Positions 33,490 to 42,661 are shown, counted from the first letter of the stretch. The stretch: DNA of 64,000 nt from Riemerella columbina (GCF_030517065.1 NZ_CP103950.1:1302001-1366000), one strand, 5' to 3'. Notes: generated from the sequence alone by a model not told the origin. Numbers and translations are program-made.

Positions 33490-33676
33490 TACAGGCAAAC
33501 ACCCCGTCACTTCATGCCACCCCTCTTTAAAAAAGAGGGGAATTATTTACAACTTCACGCATAATTCCTCTCCATTCGGAGAGTCTCGCAGGCAATAATT
33601 ACCCTTTGAAAGAAGCAGAGGGAAAATTCCCCTCCATTCGGAGGGGTGTCCGAAGGGCGGGGTGGGTTTTAAATCA
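33490..33676. repeat. Hairpin-rich dispersed intergenic repeat
   Basis: Three hairpins occur in a row: CCCCTCTTT/AAAGAGGGG (33520-33540), CTCTCC-ATTC-GGAGAG (33568-33583) and CCCCTCC-ATTC-GGAGGGG (33629-33646). The flanking ACACCCCGTCACTTC and GAAGGGCGGGGTGGG form complementary outer ends. This GC-rich motif is a common REP-like intergenic element in Bacteroidota. Together with the 17-bp repeat it fills the 368-base gap between two genes. Confidence 0.75.
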
Positions 33677-33743
33677 TTAAATCTTTTAATTTTTAAATCT
33701 TAAATTTGGAATTTTAAATGCCCTTTGGGCGAAATTTTGAATT

Positions 33744-34277
33744 ATGAAATCCATATACTTCCGCACCGAACAACCTCAAGACCATTCCACTGTATTTCAG
33801 TTGATTGAAGCTGCCTTTCAGCACGAACCTCATAGCGACCATCGTGAGCAATTTTTAGTAGAAAGATTGCGAAAATCAACGGCATTCGTTCCAGAATTAT
33901 CTATTGTGGCAGAGGAAAACGGACACATCGTCGGCTATATTTTACTGACCAAAATCCAAATTCAATCCCAAAAAAACACCACGGAAGCCTTAGCCTTAGC
34001 CCCCATTGCTGTATTGCCCAGCGAGCAAGGAAAAGGCATTGGCAGTCAGTTGATACAGTTTGCCCACCATCGAGCGAAGGAATTGGGTTTTAGCGCAATC
34101 ATCTTATTAGGACACGCCGATTATTACCCCAAATTCGGATACCAAAAAGCCTCAAAATTCGGTATCCAACTCCCCTTTGAAGTCCCTGATGAAAATGCCA
34201 TGGCGATAGAACTTATCCCCAACAGCCTCCAAGAAGTCAGCGGTACGGTAGTCTATCCGCAAGCGTTTTGGGAGTAA
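33744..34277 (+). CDS. GNAT-family N-acetyltransferase
   Basis: A 177-residue acetyltransferase. After YFRTEQPQDHSTVFQLIEAAF the acetyl-CoA-binding motif A is clear: LAPIAVLPSEQGKGIGSQLI (~88-107), then AIILLGHADYYPKFGYQKA, the motif B end. It is of the YhbS type. The substrate is unknown. The gene stands alone, convergent with the M14 peptidase gene. Confidence 0.9.
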   Translation: MKSIYFRTEQPQDHSTVFQLIEAAFQHEPHSDHREQFLVERLRKSTAFVPELSIVAEENGHIVGYILLTKIQIQSQKNTTEALALAPIAVLPSEQGKGIGSQLIQFAHHRAKELGFSAIILLGHADYYPKFGYQKASKFGIQLPFEVPDENAMAIELIPNSLQEVSGTVVYPQAFWE

Positions 34278-34337
34278 TTTCATATATTTTACAAATGTAA
34301 ATTTCTAAAATAACTATTTAATAATCAGAATATTAAA

Positions 34338-35438
34338 TTATATCTCTCCGATTTCAAACTCCGCTATTTCATCTATTTTAGGATAATGTTTTCCAATGTA
34401 GAATAGCCCTGTAGCATCAATTTCTTTCCAAGCTTTTTTAGCACTACAGTCGCCTATTTCTACAATATAAGGGATAAAATCAATCTCCTCGCCACCATTA
34501 TATTTTTCCTTATACTGCACAGCAATATCCACCATGCAAGGCTCTTGGGTATTGATTGATAGATTCCTGTAAATCAGGTCGTAGTGTGTGGTTTGGTTCA
34601 TTGGAATATTAAAATAAGCCTCATATGATGCCGTACCACCTTTGAGCTTAGCCATTGCTAAAAGTGCAGAATAAAGCGCTTGGGTATAATATTGCCGCGT
34701 TTGCTGGCGATAGTAATCATCAGGAAAATGTCCGCCTTCAAAAAGAATAGTCGGAATACCTAATTTCATCAAATTATCCCCCACAGCTGTTGGATAAAAT
34801 TCATCCGTATAACGCCCTATATGGTGCGGAATTTCATACTCTAAACCCTTATAAATCATGGTAATAACTGCCATACTCTTCTTTCTATTCTCTGTCATTT
34901 CTCGCTCTTCATTTTCGGAAGGCGCTAAGAAAGATAAAGTGGCGGGCGTATTGCCATCGGTGGTAAAAATAGTCCTTTGATCGTGAAGATTTAAAGCATA
35001 ATCATATGGCTTTTTTTGAATAAATTCTTGCAATATTCTCATTTCTTGAGACGATTTTTTAAGAAAATCTCTATTAACATCTATGCCAACAGCATTTCTA
35101 CGCTCCCAAACTAAAGCCCCATCAGGGTTGAGCATCAGGATAAAATCCAAACTTATTTTTTTCCACAAAAGCTCTCCCAAATCAGGAGAAGCCTCCATGG
35201 TAGCCAATAAGTCCAACATGGCGAGAGTGGCAGTTGATTCGTTGCCGTGCATTTGGCTCCATGCTGCCACTTTTATCGCGCCAGTTCCAATGGATAATTG
35301 ATAAATCGGCTGACCTAAAACTGACGTTCCAATCGGTGTTATTATAGAAGCGTAGCGCTCCTGTAGAAAATCAAACAATTTTTGAGGAGAAATATAGCGA
35401 TTGGGGAAGTTTACATTTCTAACATACGGAAATTCCAT
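34338..35438 (-). CDS. M14-family zinc carboxypeptidase-like protein
   Basis: A 366-residue protein. The zinc motif HGNES (~64-68, HxxE) is followed by NPDGALVWERRNAVGIDVNRDF (Asn-Arg substrate contacts) and YALNLHDQ (third zinc ligand His). PTILFEGGHFPDDYY supplies the catalytic Glu near residue 234. There is no signal peptide, so it is probably cytoplasmic; murein-peptide amidases of the MpaA type are possible relatives. It has a minus-strand TATCTTTG (complement 35464-35471) just upstream. Confidence 0.85.
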   Translation of the reverse strand: MEFPYVRNVNFPNRYISPQKLFDFLQERYASIITPIGTSVLGQPIYQLSIGTGAIKVAAWSQMHGNESTATLAMLDLLATMEASPDLGELLWKKISLDFILMLNPDGALVWERRNAVGIDVNRDFLKKSSQEMRILQEFIQKKPYDYALNLHDQRTIFTTDGNTPATLSFLAPSENEEREMTENRKKSMAVITMIYKGLEYEIPHHIGRYTDEFYPTAVGDNLMKLGIPTILFEGGHFPDDYYRQQTRQYYTQALYSALLAMAKLKGGTASYEAYFNIPMNQTTHYDLIYRNLSINTQEPCMVDIAVQYKEKYNGGEEIDFIPYIVEIGDCSAKKAWKEIDATGLFYIGKHYPKIDEIAEFEIGEI

Positions 35439-35777
35439 CTTTTTAAGTCTAAAAATTACTTGACAAAGATAATGCTATTTTTTCAAAAATAATGTTTCAC
35501 TTTTGTAAAAACCATTAAACACACAAAATGACAAAATGTCTGTTAATAAAATTGTGGATTAAATTTAATTCAAATTAAAATCATAATTATATGAAAAACA
35601 ACATTTTATAAATTTTAAATAAAGTAATTATTAAAATATACTTTAAGTATTAAATCCTTGTATTTTCCCCATCTGTACACAAATTCATTAAACATAAAAC
35701 CCTTGTGGAAAACGCTAAAATATGTGGACTATAACAATTGTAAAGTGTTAGAAAAAATAATTTTGTATCTTTGCGAT
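35439..35777. other. AT-rich divergent intergenic region with three DnaA-box-like sites
   Basis: 339 bases without a gene. It contains TGTGGATTA (35553-35561), TGTGGAAAA (35704-35712) and TGTGGACTA (35723-35731), all in the same orientation and each one or two mismatches from the DnaA box complement TGTGGATAA. Between them is a ~120-base almost pure A+T stretch. It separates divergent genes. An origin or a DnaA-titrating site is possible but unproven. Confidence 0.3.
35766..35773 (+). promoter_or_regulatory. -7 element of terC, suggesting a leaderless transcript
   Basis: TATCTTTG ends four bases before the ATG at 35778. Transcription in Bacteroidota starts about 5-7 bases after this element, which would place the start at or near the A of ATG. 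A good -33 box at the usual distance is not evident. Confidence 0.45.
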
Positions 35778-36851
35778 ATGACAAACGAGACCCTATTTTT
35801 AATCAGTTTTTTAGTATTTATAGGCTTTATATTGGCTTTAGATTTAGGACTAATCAATAAGAAAAAAAACAGCAATACCATTTCTTTGAAACAAGCCACC
35901 TTGATGAGTTTTTTTGTGGTTTGCCTTTCCATGGTATTTTATTTTATCCTCCTCACTTTTGGACATTATTTACATGGGATTGATAGTATGGAAAAGCTGC
36001 AATCCGTGATTGATAAGCACCATCATCCCATAAAAATAATCCCTAACGATTTAGAAAACAGTATCTTACTCTATAATCAAAACTTAGGCTTGGAGTACCT
36101 TACAGGTTATGTGGTAGAGTACGCACTTTCGGTGGATAATATTTTTGTCATCGTATTGATATTCAGTGCTTTTGGAGTAGAAAAAAAGAATTATCATCGG
36201 GTGTTATTCTGGGGAATATTAGGCGCTGTGGTCATGCGTTTTCTGTTTATTTTCATCGGTGCAGCGTTGATTGAAAAGTTTGATTGGATTATGTATATTT
36301 TCGGGGCTTTCTTGGTATTTACAGGTATTAGAATGTTTGTGAATAAAGAAGAAGATGAAACCATAGATCCTGAAAATCATACAATTGTGAAATTAGCGAA
36401 CCGTTATTTTAAAGTTCATAATCAGTTTGTTGGAAATCGTTTTTTTGTGACCATCAATGGCGTTCGGAAAATGACTCCGCTCTTTTTAGTGTTGATTATT
36501 ATAGAAGCCACAGACCTTATTTTTGCTGTAGATAGCATTCCTGCGATATTTTCGGTCACCAAAGACCCTTATATTGTCTTTTTCTCTAACATTTTCGCGA
36601 TTATAGGCTTGCGTTCTATGTTCTTCCTATTGGCAGGTGTTATCGATAAATTTAAATACCTTAAAACAGGATTGGCGGTGCTCCTGACCTTTATCGGAGC
36701 TAAAATGCTATTCCATCATCAGTTGGAAGAAATAGGTTTCTCCACCACTTATTCCCTTATTATTATTGTGAGTATTTTGGCGGTGAGTATCTTAGCTTCT
36801 TTATTGGCACCAGTGGTTAAAAACAGAAAAAAATCACGCTCACAAAACTAA
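35778..36851 (+). CDS. TerC/Alx-family membrane protein
   Basis: About 357 residues, ~9 membrane helices. EYALSVDNIFVIVLIFSAF and LIIIEATDLIFAVDSIPAIF are the paired acidic motifs of TerC/Alx transporters, linked to manganese efflux or metal loading of exported proteins. The ATG at 35778 gives MTNETLFLISFLVFIGF; the frame is open 40 codons further upstream but that stretch lies across the promoter. Confidence 0.92.
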   Translation: MTNETLFLISFLVFIGFILALDLGLINKKKNSNTISLKQATLMSFFVVCLSMVFYFILLTFGHYLHGIDSMEKLQSVIDKHHHPIKIIPNDLENSILLYNQNLGLEYLTGYVVEYALSVDNIFVIVLIFSAFGVEKKNYHRVLFWGILGAVVMRFLFIFIGAALIEKFDWIMYIFGAFLVFTGIRMFVNKEEDETIDPENHTIVKLANRYFKVHNQFVGNRFFVTINGVRKMTPLFLVLIIIEATDLIFAVDSIPAIFSVTKDPYIVFFSNIFAIIGLRSMFFLLAGVIDKFKYLKTGLAVLLTFIGAKMLFHHQLEEIGFSTTYSLIIIVSILAVSILASLLAPVVKNRKKSRSQN

Positions 36852-37024
36852 TTTTCACAATATTAAAAATATTATATTATATTGGTAATCAGTTAGGTTA
36901 AGTTTTAATTTTACATTGGTAACTTTTTCAAATCGCTTAGTTTTTACATTTGTATTTCTTTGATTGCTTTTTTTGTTTTACTTTTGTAACCCATAGAATA
37001 TAACATTTGTAAAATCTCATAGCG

Positions 37025-37540
37025 ATGAATCTTAATGATAGAATTTCGGAAATCATCAAATACTCAGAACTGACCGCCTCTGATTTTGCTGATGAAATAG
37101 ATGTGCAGCGTTCCAGCATTTCTCATATTACTTCGGGGCGGAATAAGCCCTCTTTAGATTTTATCGTTAAAATCAAAAATAGATTTCCTGAAATTGCTTG
37201 GGATTGGCTCATCAATGGCGAAGGTGAAATGCTGATTTCTCAAAATACCGATACAAAAACGGAAGAATCAACCACAGAAACGGAAGAACCATCTTCTTCT
37301 CCCCTATTAGATTTGTTTAGTTTGCCTCACGAAGAAGCGGCGCCCACCAAACCGACCTCAGAAAATCATAATCCGCGAGAATCGTTTATACCGACCGAGA
37401 ATCAAGAAGCAAACGAAATAACGCCTTCTCAGCCATTAGAGAATTTTCCTGTTAATTTTCAAAATCAAGACCGTAACAAAAAGATTAAACGGGTGATTAT
37501 ATTTTTTGAAAATGGAAAATTTGAAAGTTATGAGCTATAA
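37025..37540 (+). CDS. XRE-type helix-turn-helix protein
   Basis: 171 residues. The N-terminal 65 residues form a Cro/CI helix-turn-helix (ISEIIKYSELTASDFADEI, QRSSISHITSGRNKPSLDF). The rest is a Glu/Thr/Pro-rich, probably disordered linker and a short C-terminal strand pair (KKIKRVIIFFENGKFESYEL). Flavobacterial proteins of this type are widespread; the target is unknown. TACTTTTG at 36979-36986 and other TTTG boxes lie upstream. Confidence 0.85.
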   Translation: MNLNDRISEIIKYSELTASDFADEIDVQRSSISHITSGRNKPSLDFIVKIKNRFPEIAWDWLINGEGEMLISQNTDTKTEESTTETEEPSSSPLLDLFSLPHEEAAPTKPTSENHNPRESFIPTENQEANEITPSQPLENFPVNFQNQDRNKKIKRVIIFFENGKFESYEL

Positions 37541-37541
37541 A

Positions 37542-37571
37542 AAATGCTGAATTTTTAAAAATTCAGCATTT
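37542..37571. terminator. Bidirectional terminator between the XRE gene and hemB
   Basis: AAATGCTGAATTTTT (37542-37556) and AAAAATTCAGCATTT (37557-37571) form a perfect 15-base inverted repeat without a spacer, between convergent genes. Confidence 0.8.
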
Positions 37572-37590
37572 AGATGTATTAAAGTTTATT

Positions 37591-38583
37591 TTATTGATTG
37601 AGTAATATGGCAACTTCTTTGGCAGCATAGGTGAATATCATATCTGCCCCTGCCCTTTTAAAACAAGTTAAGCTCTCCAACAGCACTTGGTCATTGTCTA
37701 ACCAACCGTTCTGAGCCGCAGCTTTGAGCATTGCATACTCGCCGCTCACCTGATACACCGCAATAGGCAAATCAATCAAATTCCTAATTTTTGACACAAT
37801 GTCTAAATACGGCATCCCTGGCTTTATCATAATAATATCCGCGCCTTCTTCTACATCTTTTAACACTTCGTTGATGGCTTCTCGGCTGTTGTGAAAGTCC
37901 ATTTGATAAGTTTTTTTATCCTTAGGAATATCGTTTTGAGCCTTGGGCGCGCTGTCTAAAGCACTTCTAAAAGGACCATAGAAAGCACTCGCATATTTAG
38001 CCGCATAAGATAAAATCCCGACATTATAAAAGCCGTTTTCCTCCAAACCTTCTCTAATGGCGAGAACTCTCCCATCCATCATATCACTCGGAGCGAGGAT
38101 ATCGGCACCCGCTTCGGCTTGAGAAATAGACATCTTGACCAACGCCTCCACCGTGGCATCATTATCCACTTGTCCATTGGTGATAATGCCGTCGTGACCG
38201 TAGATAGAGTAAGGATCCAGCGCTACATCTGGCATCACGACCATCTCTGGCACTGCCGATTTAATCGCTCTAATGGTTTGCTGCATCAGCCCATCTGGAT
38301 TCCACGCTTCTGTTCCTTTGTTATCTTTAAGATTTTCAGGAACTTTCATATAAATATTAACGGCTTTCACGCCTAAATCAAATAATTCTTGACACTCGGC
38401 AACCGTTAAATCAATGCTTCTGCGGTAGATTCCAGGCATAGAAGCGATGGCTTCCTCCTTATTTTCTCCTGCCATAACGAACATCGGCATCACGAAATCT
38501 GCGGTGCTCAGGTGGCTCTCACGCACTAATCTTCTAACACTTTCGGTGGTTCTTAATCTTCGGTTTCTGGAATATATTAGCAT
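37591..38583 (-). CDS. hemB: Porphobilinogen synthase (5-aminolevulinate dehydratase)
   Basis: A 330-residue enzyme joining two 5-aminolevulinates in tetrapyrrole synthesis. The two Schiff-base lysines lie in LSYAAKYASAFYGPFR (~195-210) and GADIIMIKPGMPYLDIV. DVALDPYSIYGHDG marks the metal site, where Asp/Ser/Tyr replace the zinc cysteines, so it is the magnesium-type enzyme. APSDMMDGRV is also conserved. Confidence 0.96.
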   Translation of the reverse strand: MLIYSRNRRLRTTESVRRLVRESHLSTADFVMPMFVMAGENKEEAIASMPGIYRRSIDLTVAECQELFDLGVKAVNIYMKVPENLKDNKGTEAWNPDGLMQQTIRAIKSAVPEMVVMPDVALDPYSIYGHDGIITNGQVDNDATVEALVKMSISQAEAGADILAPSDMMDGRVLAIREGLEENGFYNVGILSYAAKYASAFYGPFRSALDSAPKAQNDIPKDKKTYQMDFHNSREAINEVLKDVEEGADIIMIKPGMPYLDIVSKIRNLIDLPIAVYQVSGEYAMLKAAAQNGWLDNDQVLLESLTCFKRAGADMIFTYAAKEVAILLNQ

Positions 38584-38644
38584 AGGTTGGTTTTAAATTG
38601 ATTTTTAGACTGCAAATTTAACAAGACTTTAAGATAAAAAAGTA

Positions 38645-38675
38645 TTGTATAATGATTTTATTTTTAATACTTTTG
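38645..38675 (+). promoter_or_regulatory. Bacteroidota-type promoter of the T9SS mini-protein gene
   Basis: TTG (38645-38647), 20 bases, TACTTTTG (38668-38675), 24 bases before the ATG at 38700. This decides the start against the longer open frame. Confidence 0.75.
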
Positions 38676-38699
38676 TGTATTGGTAAATATTGTAAGTGT

Positions 38700-39050
38700 A
38701 TGAGAGCATTTTTATTCTTGATAATCATGGGTTTTTCCTTTCTGATGGGCGGTTCTATGAAAGCACAATCTTATACAAATGCGAATGGATTTCAGCAAAA
38801 ATCTGATGATGGTGTGTTGGTCGCTTACCCTAACCCTGCGAAGGATTTTATCATTTTGAAAACCAAAAATCCACAAATTAAAATTAAAGCAGTGACTTTT
38901 TACTCCATTATTGGTGTGGAAGTGATGGGCGTAAACCTCAACGCTTCTTATTCCGAAGTGAGGTTAGATCGCTTAAAACCAGGTAAATACCTCCTCAAAT
39001 ATACCCTAAGTGATAATACTCAAAAGGTAACTCAGATTATAAAACAGTAG
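38700..39050 (+). CDS. Minimal T9SS type A sorting-domain protein
   Basis: About 116 residues: a signal peptide (MRAFLFLIIMGFSFLMGGSMKAQ), ~20 linker residues, then a complete type A C-terminal sorting domain (VAYPNPAKDFIILKT, YSIIGVEVMG, VRLDRLKPGKYLLKY, KVTQIIKQ). Type IX secretion uses such domains to export and anchor cargo, but there is no room for cargo here. It may be a signalling CTD protein like P. gingivalis PorA, or a scaffold; this is inference. Confidence 0.85.
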   Translation: MRAFLFLIIMGFSFLMGGSMKAQSYTNANGFQQKSDDGVLVAYPNPAKDFIILKTKNPQIKIKAVTFYSIIGVEVMGVNLNASYSEVRLDRLKPGKYLLKYTLSDNTQKVTQIIKQ

Positions 39051-39061
39051 TTATCAACGCT

Positions 39062-41209
39062 TTATACACGCTCTAATTCATCAGGGGAAATTTGAGTTTT
39101 GAACAAACCATAATTCACCGTTACCTTATTTTTGGAAATAGACTCTATGGTACCCACGCTGGTGCTGCCCATAATCCGCACGCGCTGACCTTCTTTAAGC
39201 CAAACGGCTCTTTCTTTTTGTCTTTTTTCCTCTAATTTTTCGTTGGTTTCGGCTATTTTTTCCTTGACTTCTTGCTTTTTAAGTTGCTGATTGACTTTTC
39301 TACGAATCACTTGCAGGCGCTTGGATTCATCTTTATCGGCACCTAATTTTCTGTACTTTTCTTGCTCTAAAATTTTCACAAACTCTCGCACCAAATCCTT
39401 TCTTGAACGCCCATTCACATAGGAGTTGATGAAATGCTCTATCTTATTCCCAAACTGCAATTTGCGGTGCTCTTCCTCGTATAATTTCTGGAAATTAAAT
39501 AGTTTTTGTTCCAATTGTTCATTCAATTTTTGGAGGTTTTCGCGCTTGTCCTCCACCGATTCTCGTTGCTCTGTGAGGTTGGATTTTAATTTTTCCACTT
39601 CAAATTTTTCTTGCTGAAGTTTCACTATCGTTTTATCCAAATTCACCACATCTTTTTCTACCTTTTGCCTTGCATTTTTAATGATAAACCGAGGGATTTT
39701 ATTCTTCTCCGCCACCTCAAAAGTAAACGAACTCCCCGCCTGCCCCACTTCTAATTTATACAACGGCTCTAAGGAATTTTCATCAAAAAGCATAGCGGCA
39801 TTGGTGGCACTCGGCAGTTGCTCCACCACCAGTTTGATATTGGTATAATGCGTGGTGATAATGGCAAACGATTTTTTATCATAAAAAAACTCCAAAAAGC
39901 TCTCCGCCAAAGCACCGCCCAATTCTGGATCTGAACCTGTCCCAAATTCATCGATTAAAAGTAAAGTTTGTGCATTGGCTTCTTTAATGATGTGCGACAT
40001 TTTTTTCAAGCGAGAAGAGTAGGTAGAAAGGTGATTTTCAATAGATTGATTATCACCAATATCCGTCATTATGCGTTCAAAGAAAAACATCTCCGACTTG
40101 GGATGCACAGGCACTAAAATCCCTGATTGAAGCATCACTTGCAGTAGCCCCACGGTTTTTAACGTAATGGATTTCCCACCCGCATTGGGCCCCGAAATAC
40201 AAATAATCCGATTGTGCTCCGTAAGGGTCAGATTTTGAGGGAAAATCTTCTTATTTTCTGCCGTATTTTGTAGCCACAGCAAAGGGTGATAAGCCTCCCT
40301 AAGGCGCAGCGTTTGGTGCGGATTGATTTTTGGCAACACACCGTGGATTTTCTCCGCAAATTTGGCTTTGGCACGCGTGAGGTCTAAATCAAAAATATAA
40401 GTTTGGTAGGTTTTTAAATGGGGCTGATATTCAGCAATTTCCAAAGTGAGTTTTCTTAAAATACGGTCTATTTCTTTCTTCTCTTCCTCGGTATTTTCTC
40501 TGAGTTTAAAATAGTGCTTTACCACCGTTTCGGGTTGTATATAAGTGATAGAACCTGTTTTAGAAACGCCCAAAGTACGCCCCTGCACACGCTTTTTAAA
40601 GCCAGATTTTACCGCTAAAACCCTTTGGTCATCAATAATCGTTTCCCTAATTTCATCTAAAAAATCGCTCTGGGCATATTGGCTAAGAGCACGGTTGAAA
40701 TTCTCATCTATGGCTCTCCGTGATTTTTGGATTTCGGCACGAAGTTCTTTTAACACTGCCGAAGCATCAGACTTGACCTCCCCAAACCGATTGAAAACGG
40801 CATCTATTTTTTCTATAATTTCTTTATGAAAAGTTAAGGCTTGTACCGCCGATAACAGCTCTGGAAACAAGTCCGAATATTGTGGGAAAAACTTCTGCAA
40901 GCGCCCTATTTGCTCCGTTATTTGCTTTATTTTGATGAAAGAAGCACTGTCTAAACGGTAGTTTTCAATTTTCATCAGTTTGAGTTCCAGCTCTATATCC
41001 TCATACTCGTTGAAGGGGATGGCGTTTTCACTCTCAAAACTTGAAAGAAATTCGGAGACTTTTTTTAATGAAAGTTCGGCTTCTTCTTTTTCTAAAGGTT
41101 TGATGAGGGCTATGTGCTCCGCTATTTTCGTGGAGTAGGCATAAGGCGAAATCTCCGCTAACAACTGCGGAAATTCTAATTCTTCTAAACTGTCTTTGGT
41201 AATTTGCAC
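39062..41209 (-). CDS. mutS2: MutS2-family ATPase lacking the Smr domain
   Basis: A 715-residue MutS-like ATPase. Walker A is GPNAGGKSITLK (~337-348), Walker B LLIDEFGTGSDPELGG, followed by a long coiled coil (~520-620) and a small SH3-like KOW segment (GQRVRIMGSTSVGTIESI). The C-terminal Smr endonuclease domain found in ~780-residue MutS2 proteins is absent: the protein ends ISPDELERV right after the KOW part. MutS2 proteins act on recombination intermediates and collided ribosomes; without Smr a nuclease role is doubtful. Confidence 0.9.
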   Translation of the reverse strand: MQITKDSLEELEFPQLLAEISPYAYSTKIAEHIALIKPLEKEEAELSLKKVSEFLSSFESENAIPFNEYEDIELELKLMKIENYRLDSASFIKIKQITEQIGRLQKFFPQYSDLFPELLSAVQALTFHKEIIEKIDAVFNRFGEVKSDASAVLKELRAEIQKSRRAIDENFNRALSQYAQSDFLDEIRETIIDDQRVLAVKSGFKKRVQGRTLGVSKTGSITYIQPETVVKHYFKLRENTEEEKKEIDRILRKLTLEIAEYQPHLKTYQTYIFDLDLTRAKAKFAEKIHGVLPKINPHQTLRLREAYHPLLWLQNTAENKKIFPQNLTLTEHNRIICISGPNAGGKSITLKTVGLLQVMLQSGILVPVHPKSEMFFFERIMTDIGDNQSIENHLSTYSSRLKKMSHIIKEANAQTLLLIDEFGTGSDPELGGALAESFLEFFYDKKSFAIITTHYTNIKLVVEQLPSATNAAMLFDENSLEPLYKLEVGQAGSSFTFEVAEKNKIPRFIIKNARQKVEKDVVNLDKTIVKLQQEKFEVEKLKSNLTEQRESVEDKRENLQKLNEQLEQKLFNFQKLYEEEHRKLQFGNKIEHFINSYVNGRSRKDLVREFVKILEQEKYRKLGADKDESKRLQVIRRKVNQQLKKQEVKEKIAETNEKLEEKRQKERAVWLKEGQRVRIMGSTSVGTIESISKNKVTVNYGLFKTQISPDELERV

Positions 41210-41251
41210 CCTGCAAAAATACGGAATTTTTTATTTCTTAAAAATAGGCTT

Positions 41252-42592
41252 CTAAAACCATTCTATCACTACCAAATAGCCATTGAGCGCTACAATAATT
41301 ACCGTGATTAAAATAGCCGCATAGCGGATCAATCCACGGTTCACGAAGGTTCCCATTTTCAGTTTATTGTTTGTAAAGACCACCAACGGCACCACAGCAA
41401 AACTCAGCTGTAATGATAAAATCACTTGGCTGATAATCAACAAATCAGCGACGCCATGCTCGCCATACATTATGGCAACCACCATGGCAGGAACTACCGC
41501 TATCAGCCTTGTAATCAGTCTTCTGAGCCAAGGTTTCAGTTTGATATTTAAAAAACCTTCCATCACTATTTGTCCTGATAATGTGCCTGTTAGCGTAGAG
41601 TTTTGCCCCGATGCCAAGAGCGCAATCGCGAATACAATGCTCGCTAAACTGGTGCCCAAAATAGGCGTTAGCAAGCGGTAAGCATCGGTAATATCTGCCA
41701 CATCTTGATAACCCGTATGGTGGAAAGTGGCTGCCGCTACTATTAAAATGGCTGCATTGATAAAAAACGCAATCATCAAAGATAAATTACTGTCAATGGT
41801 GGCAAATTTTATCGCTTCGCGTTTGCCTTCTTCCGTTCTTTTATAATTTCTGGTTTGCACAATGCTACTATGCAAATACAGGTTATGAGGCATCACCGTA
41901 GCGCCCAAAATCCCAATGGCGATATACAGCATATTCGGGTTAGAAATGATGTCTTTCCGCGGCACCAATCCTTCTAATATAGGGAACCACGCAGGGTGGC
42001 TGATGATAATTTCATAAAAAAAGCAACCAAAAATAAGGAATATTAAACCGCCAACCACGGCTTCTAACCACCTAAAACCTCGGGATTGAAGCAATAATAT
42101 AATGAATACATCTACCGTAGTGATCGCAATGCCCCACGGCAAAGGGATACCAAACAATAAATTGAGCGCCACCGCAGAGCCTATGACTTCGGCTAAATCC
42201 GTGGCGGCTATAGCCACCTCCGCCATTACCCACAGCAAAAATCCGACAGGCGCAGAGTAACTGTCTCGGCAGGCTTGCGCTAAATCTCGCTCAGCTACGA
42301 TGCCCAACTTAAGCGCTAAATGCTGAAGGAGCATCGCAAAAAGGTTAGAAATTAAAATCACCGAAAGGAGCACATAGCCAAACTGAGCGCCCCCTGCGAT
42401 GCCCGTTGCCCAATTACCAGGGTCCATATAGCCCACCGCCACCATAAGCCCAGGACCTACATAGGCGAATAATTTCCGCCAAAAGCCAGCGCGCTCTGGG
42501 ACATTCACACTTGAAAAAGATTCCGATAAAGACCGACTGAGATTCTCTCTACGCCAATCTTTGGGGCTTAGTTTCTGCCTTAATTTTTTCAA
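41252..42592 (-). CDS. mntH: Nramp-family divalent metal (Mn/Fe) transporter
   Basis: 446 residues, 11 membrane helices. The metal-binding DPGN is in GYMDPGNWATG (~56-66), and GATVMPHNLYLHSS is the helix-6 motif. It imports manganese or iron by proton symport. The start codon appears to be TTG at 42592 (complement). Upstream on the minus strand is a terminator-like hairpin, so leader control is possible. Confidence 0.92.
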   Translation of the reverse strand: MKKLRQKLSPKDWRRENLSRSLSESFSSVNVPERAGFWRKLFAYVGPGLMVAVGYMDPGNWATGIAGGAQFGYVLLSVILISNLFAMLLQHLALKLGIVAERDLAQACRDSYSAPVGFLLWVMAEVAIAATDLAEVIGSAVALNLLFGIPLPWGIAITTVDVFIILLLQSRGFRWLEAVVGGLIFLIFGCFFYEIIISHPAWFPILEGLVPRKDIISNPNMLYIAIGILGATVMPHNLYLHSSIVQTRNYKRTEEGKREAIKFATIDSNLSLMIAFFINAAILIVAAATFHHTGYQDVADITDAYRLLTPILGTSLASIVFAIALLASGQNSTLTGTLSGQIVMEGFLNIKLKPWLRRLITRLIAVVPAMVVAIMYGEHGVADLLIISQVILSLQLSFAVVPLVVFTNNKLKMGTFVNRGLIRYAAILITVIIVALNGYLVVIEWF

Positions 42593-42661
42593 TATTTCTC
42601 GCTATTTGGATTATGGCTCACAAAATTAAGCATTTCTTTACGACTACCCAAAATTAAAAAG

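Noticed and set aside
35658-35777. Forty extra residues at the TerC N-terminus
   Set aside because: The stretch covers a promoter element and DnaA-like boxes and does not resemble TerC; the family starts at MTNETLFLISF.
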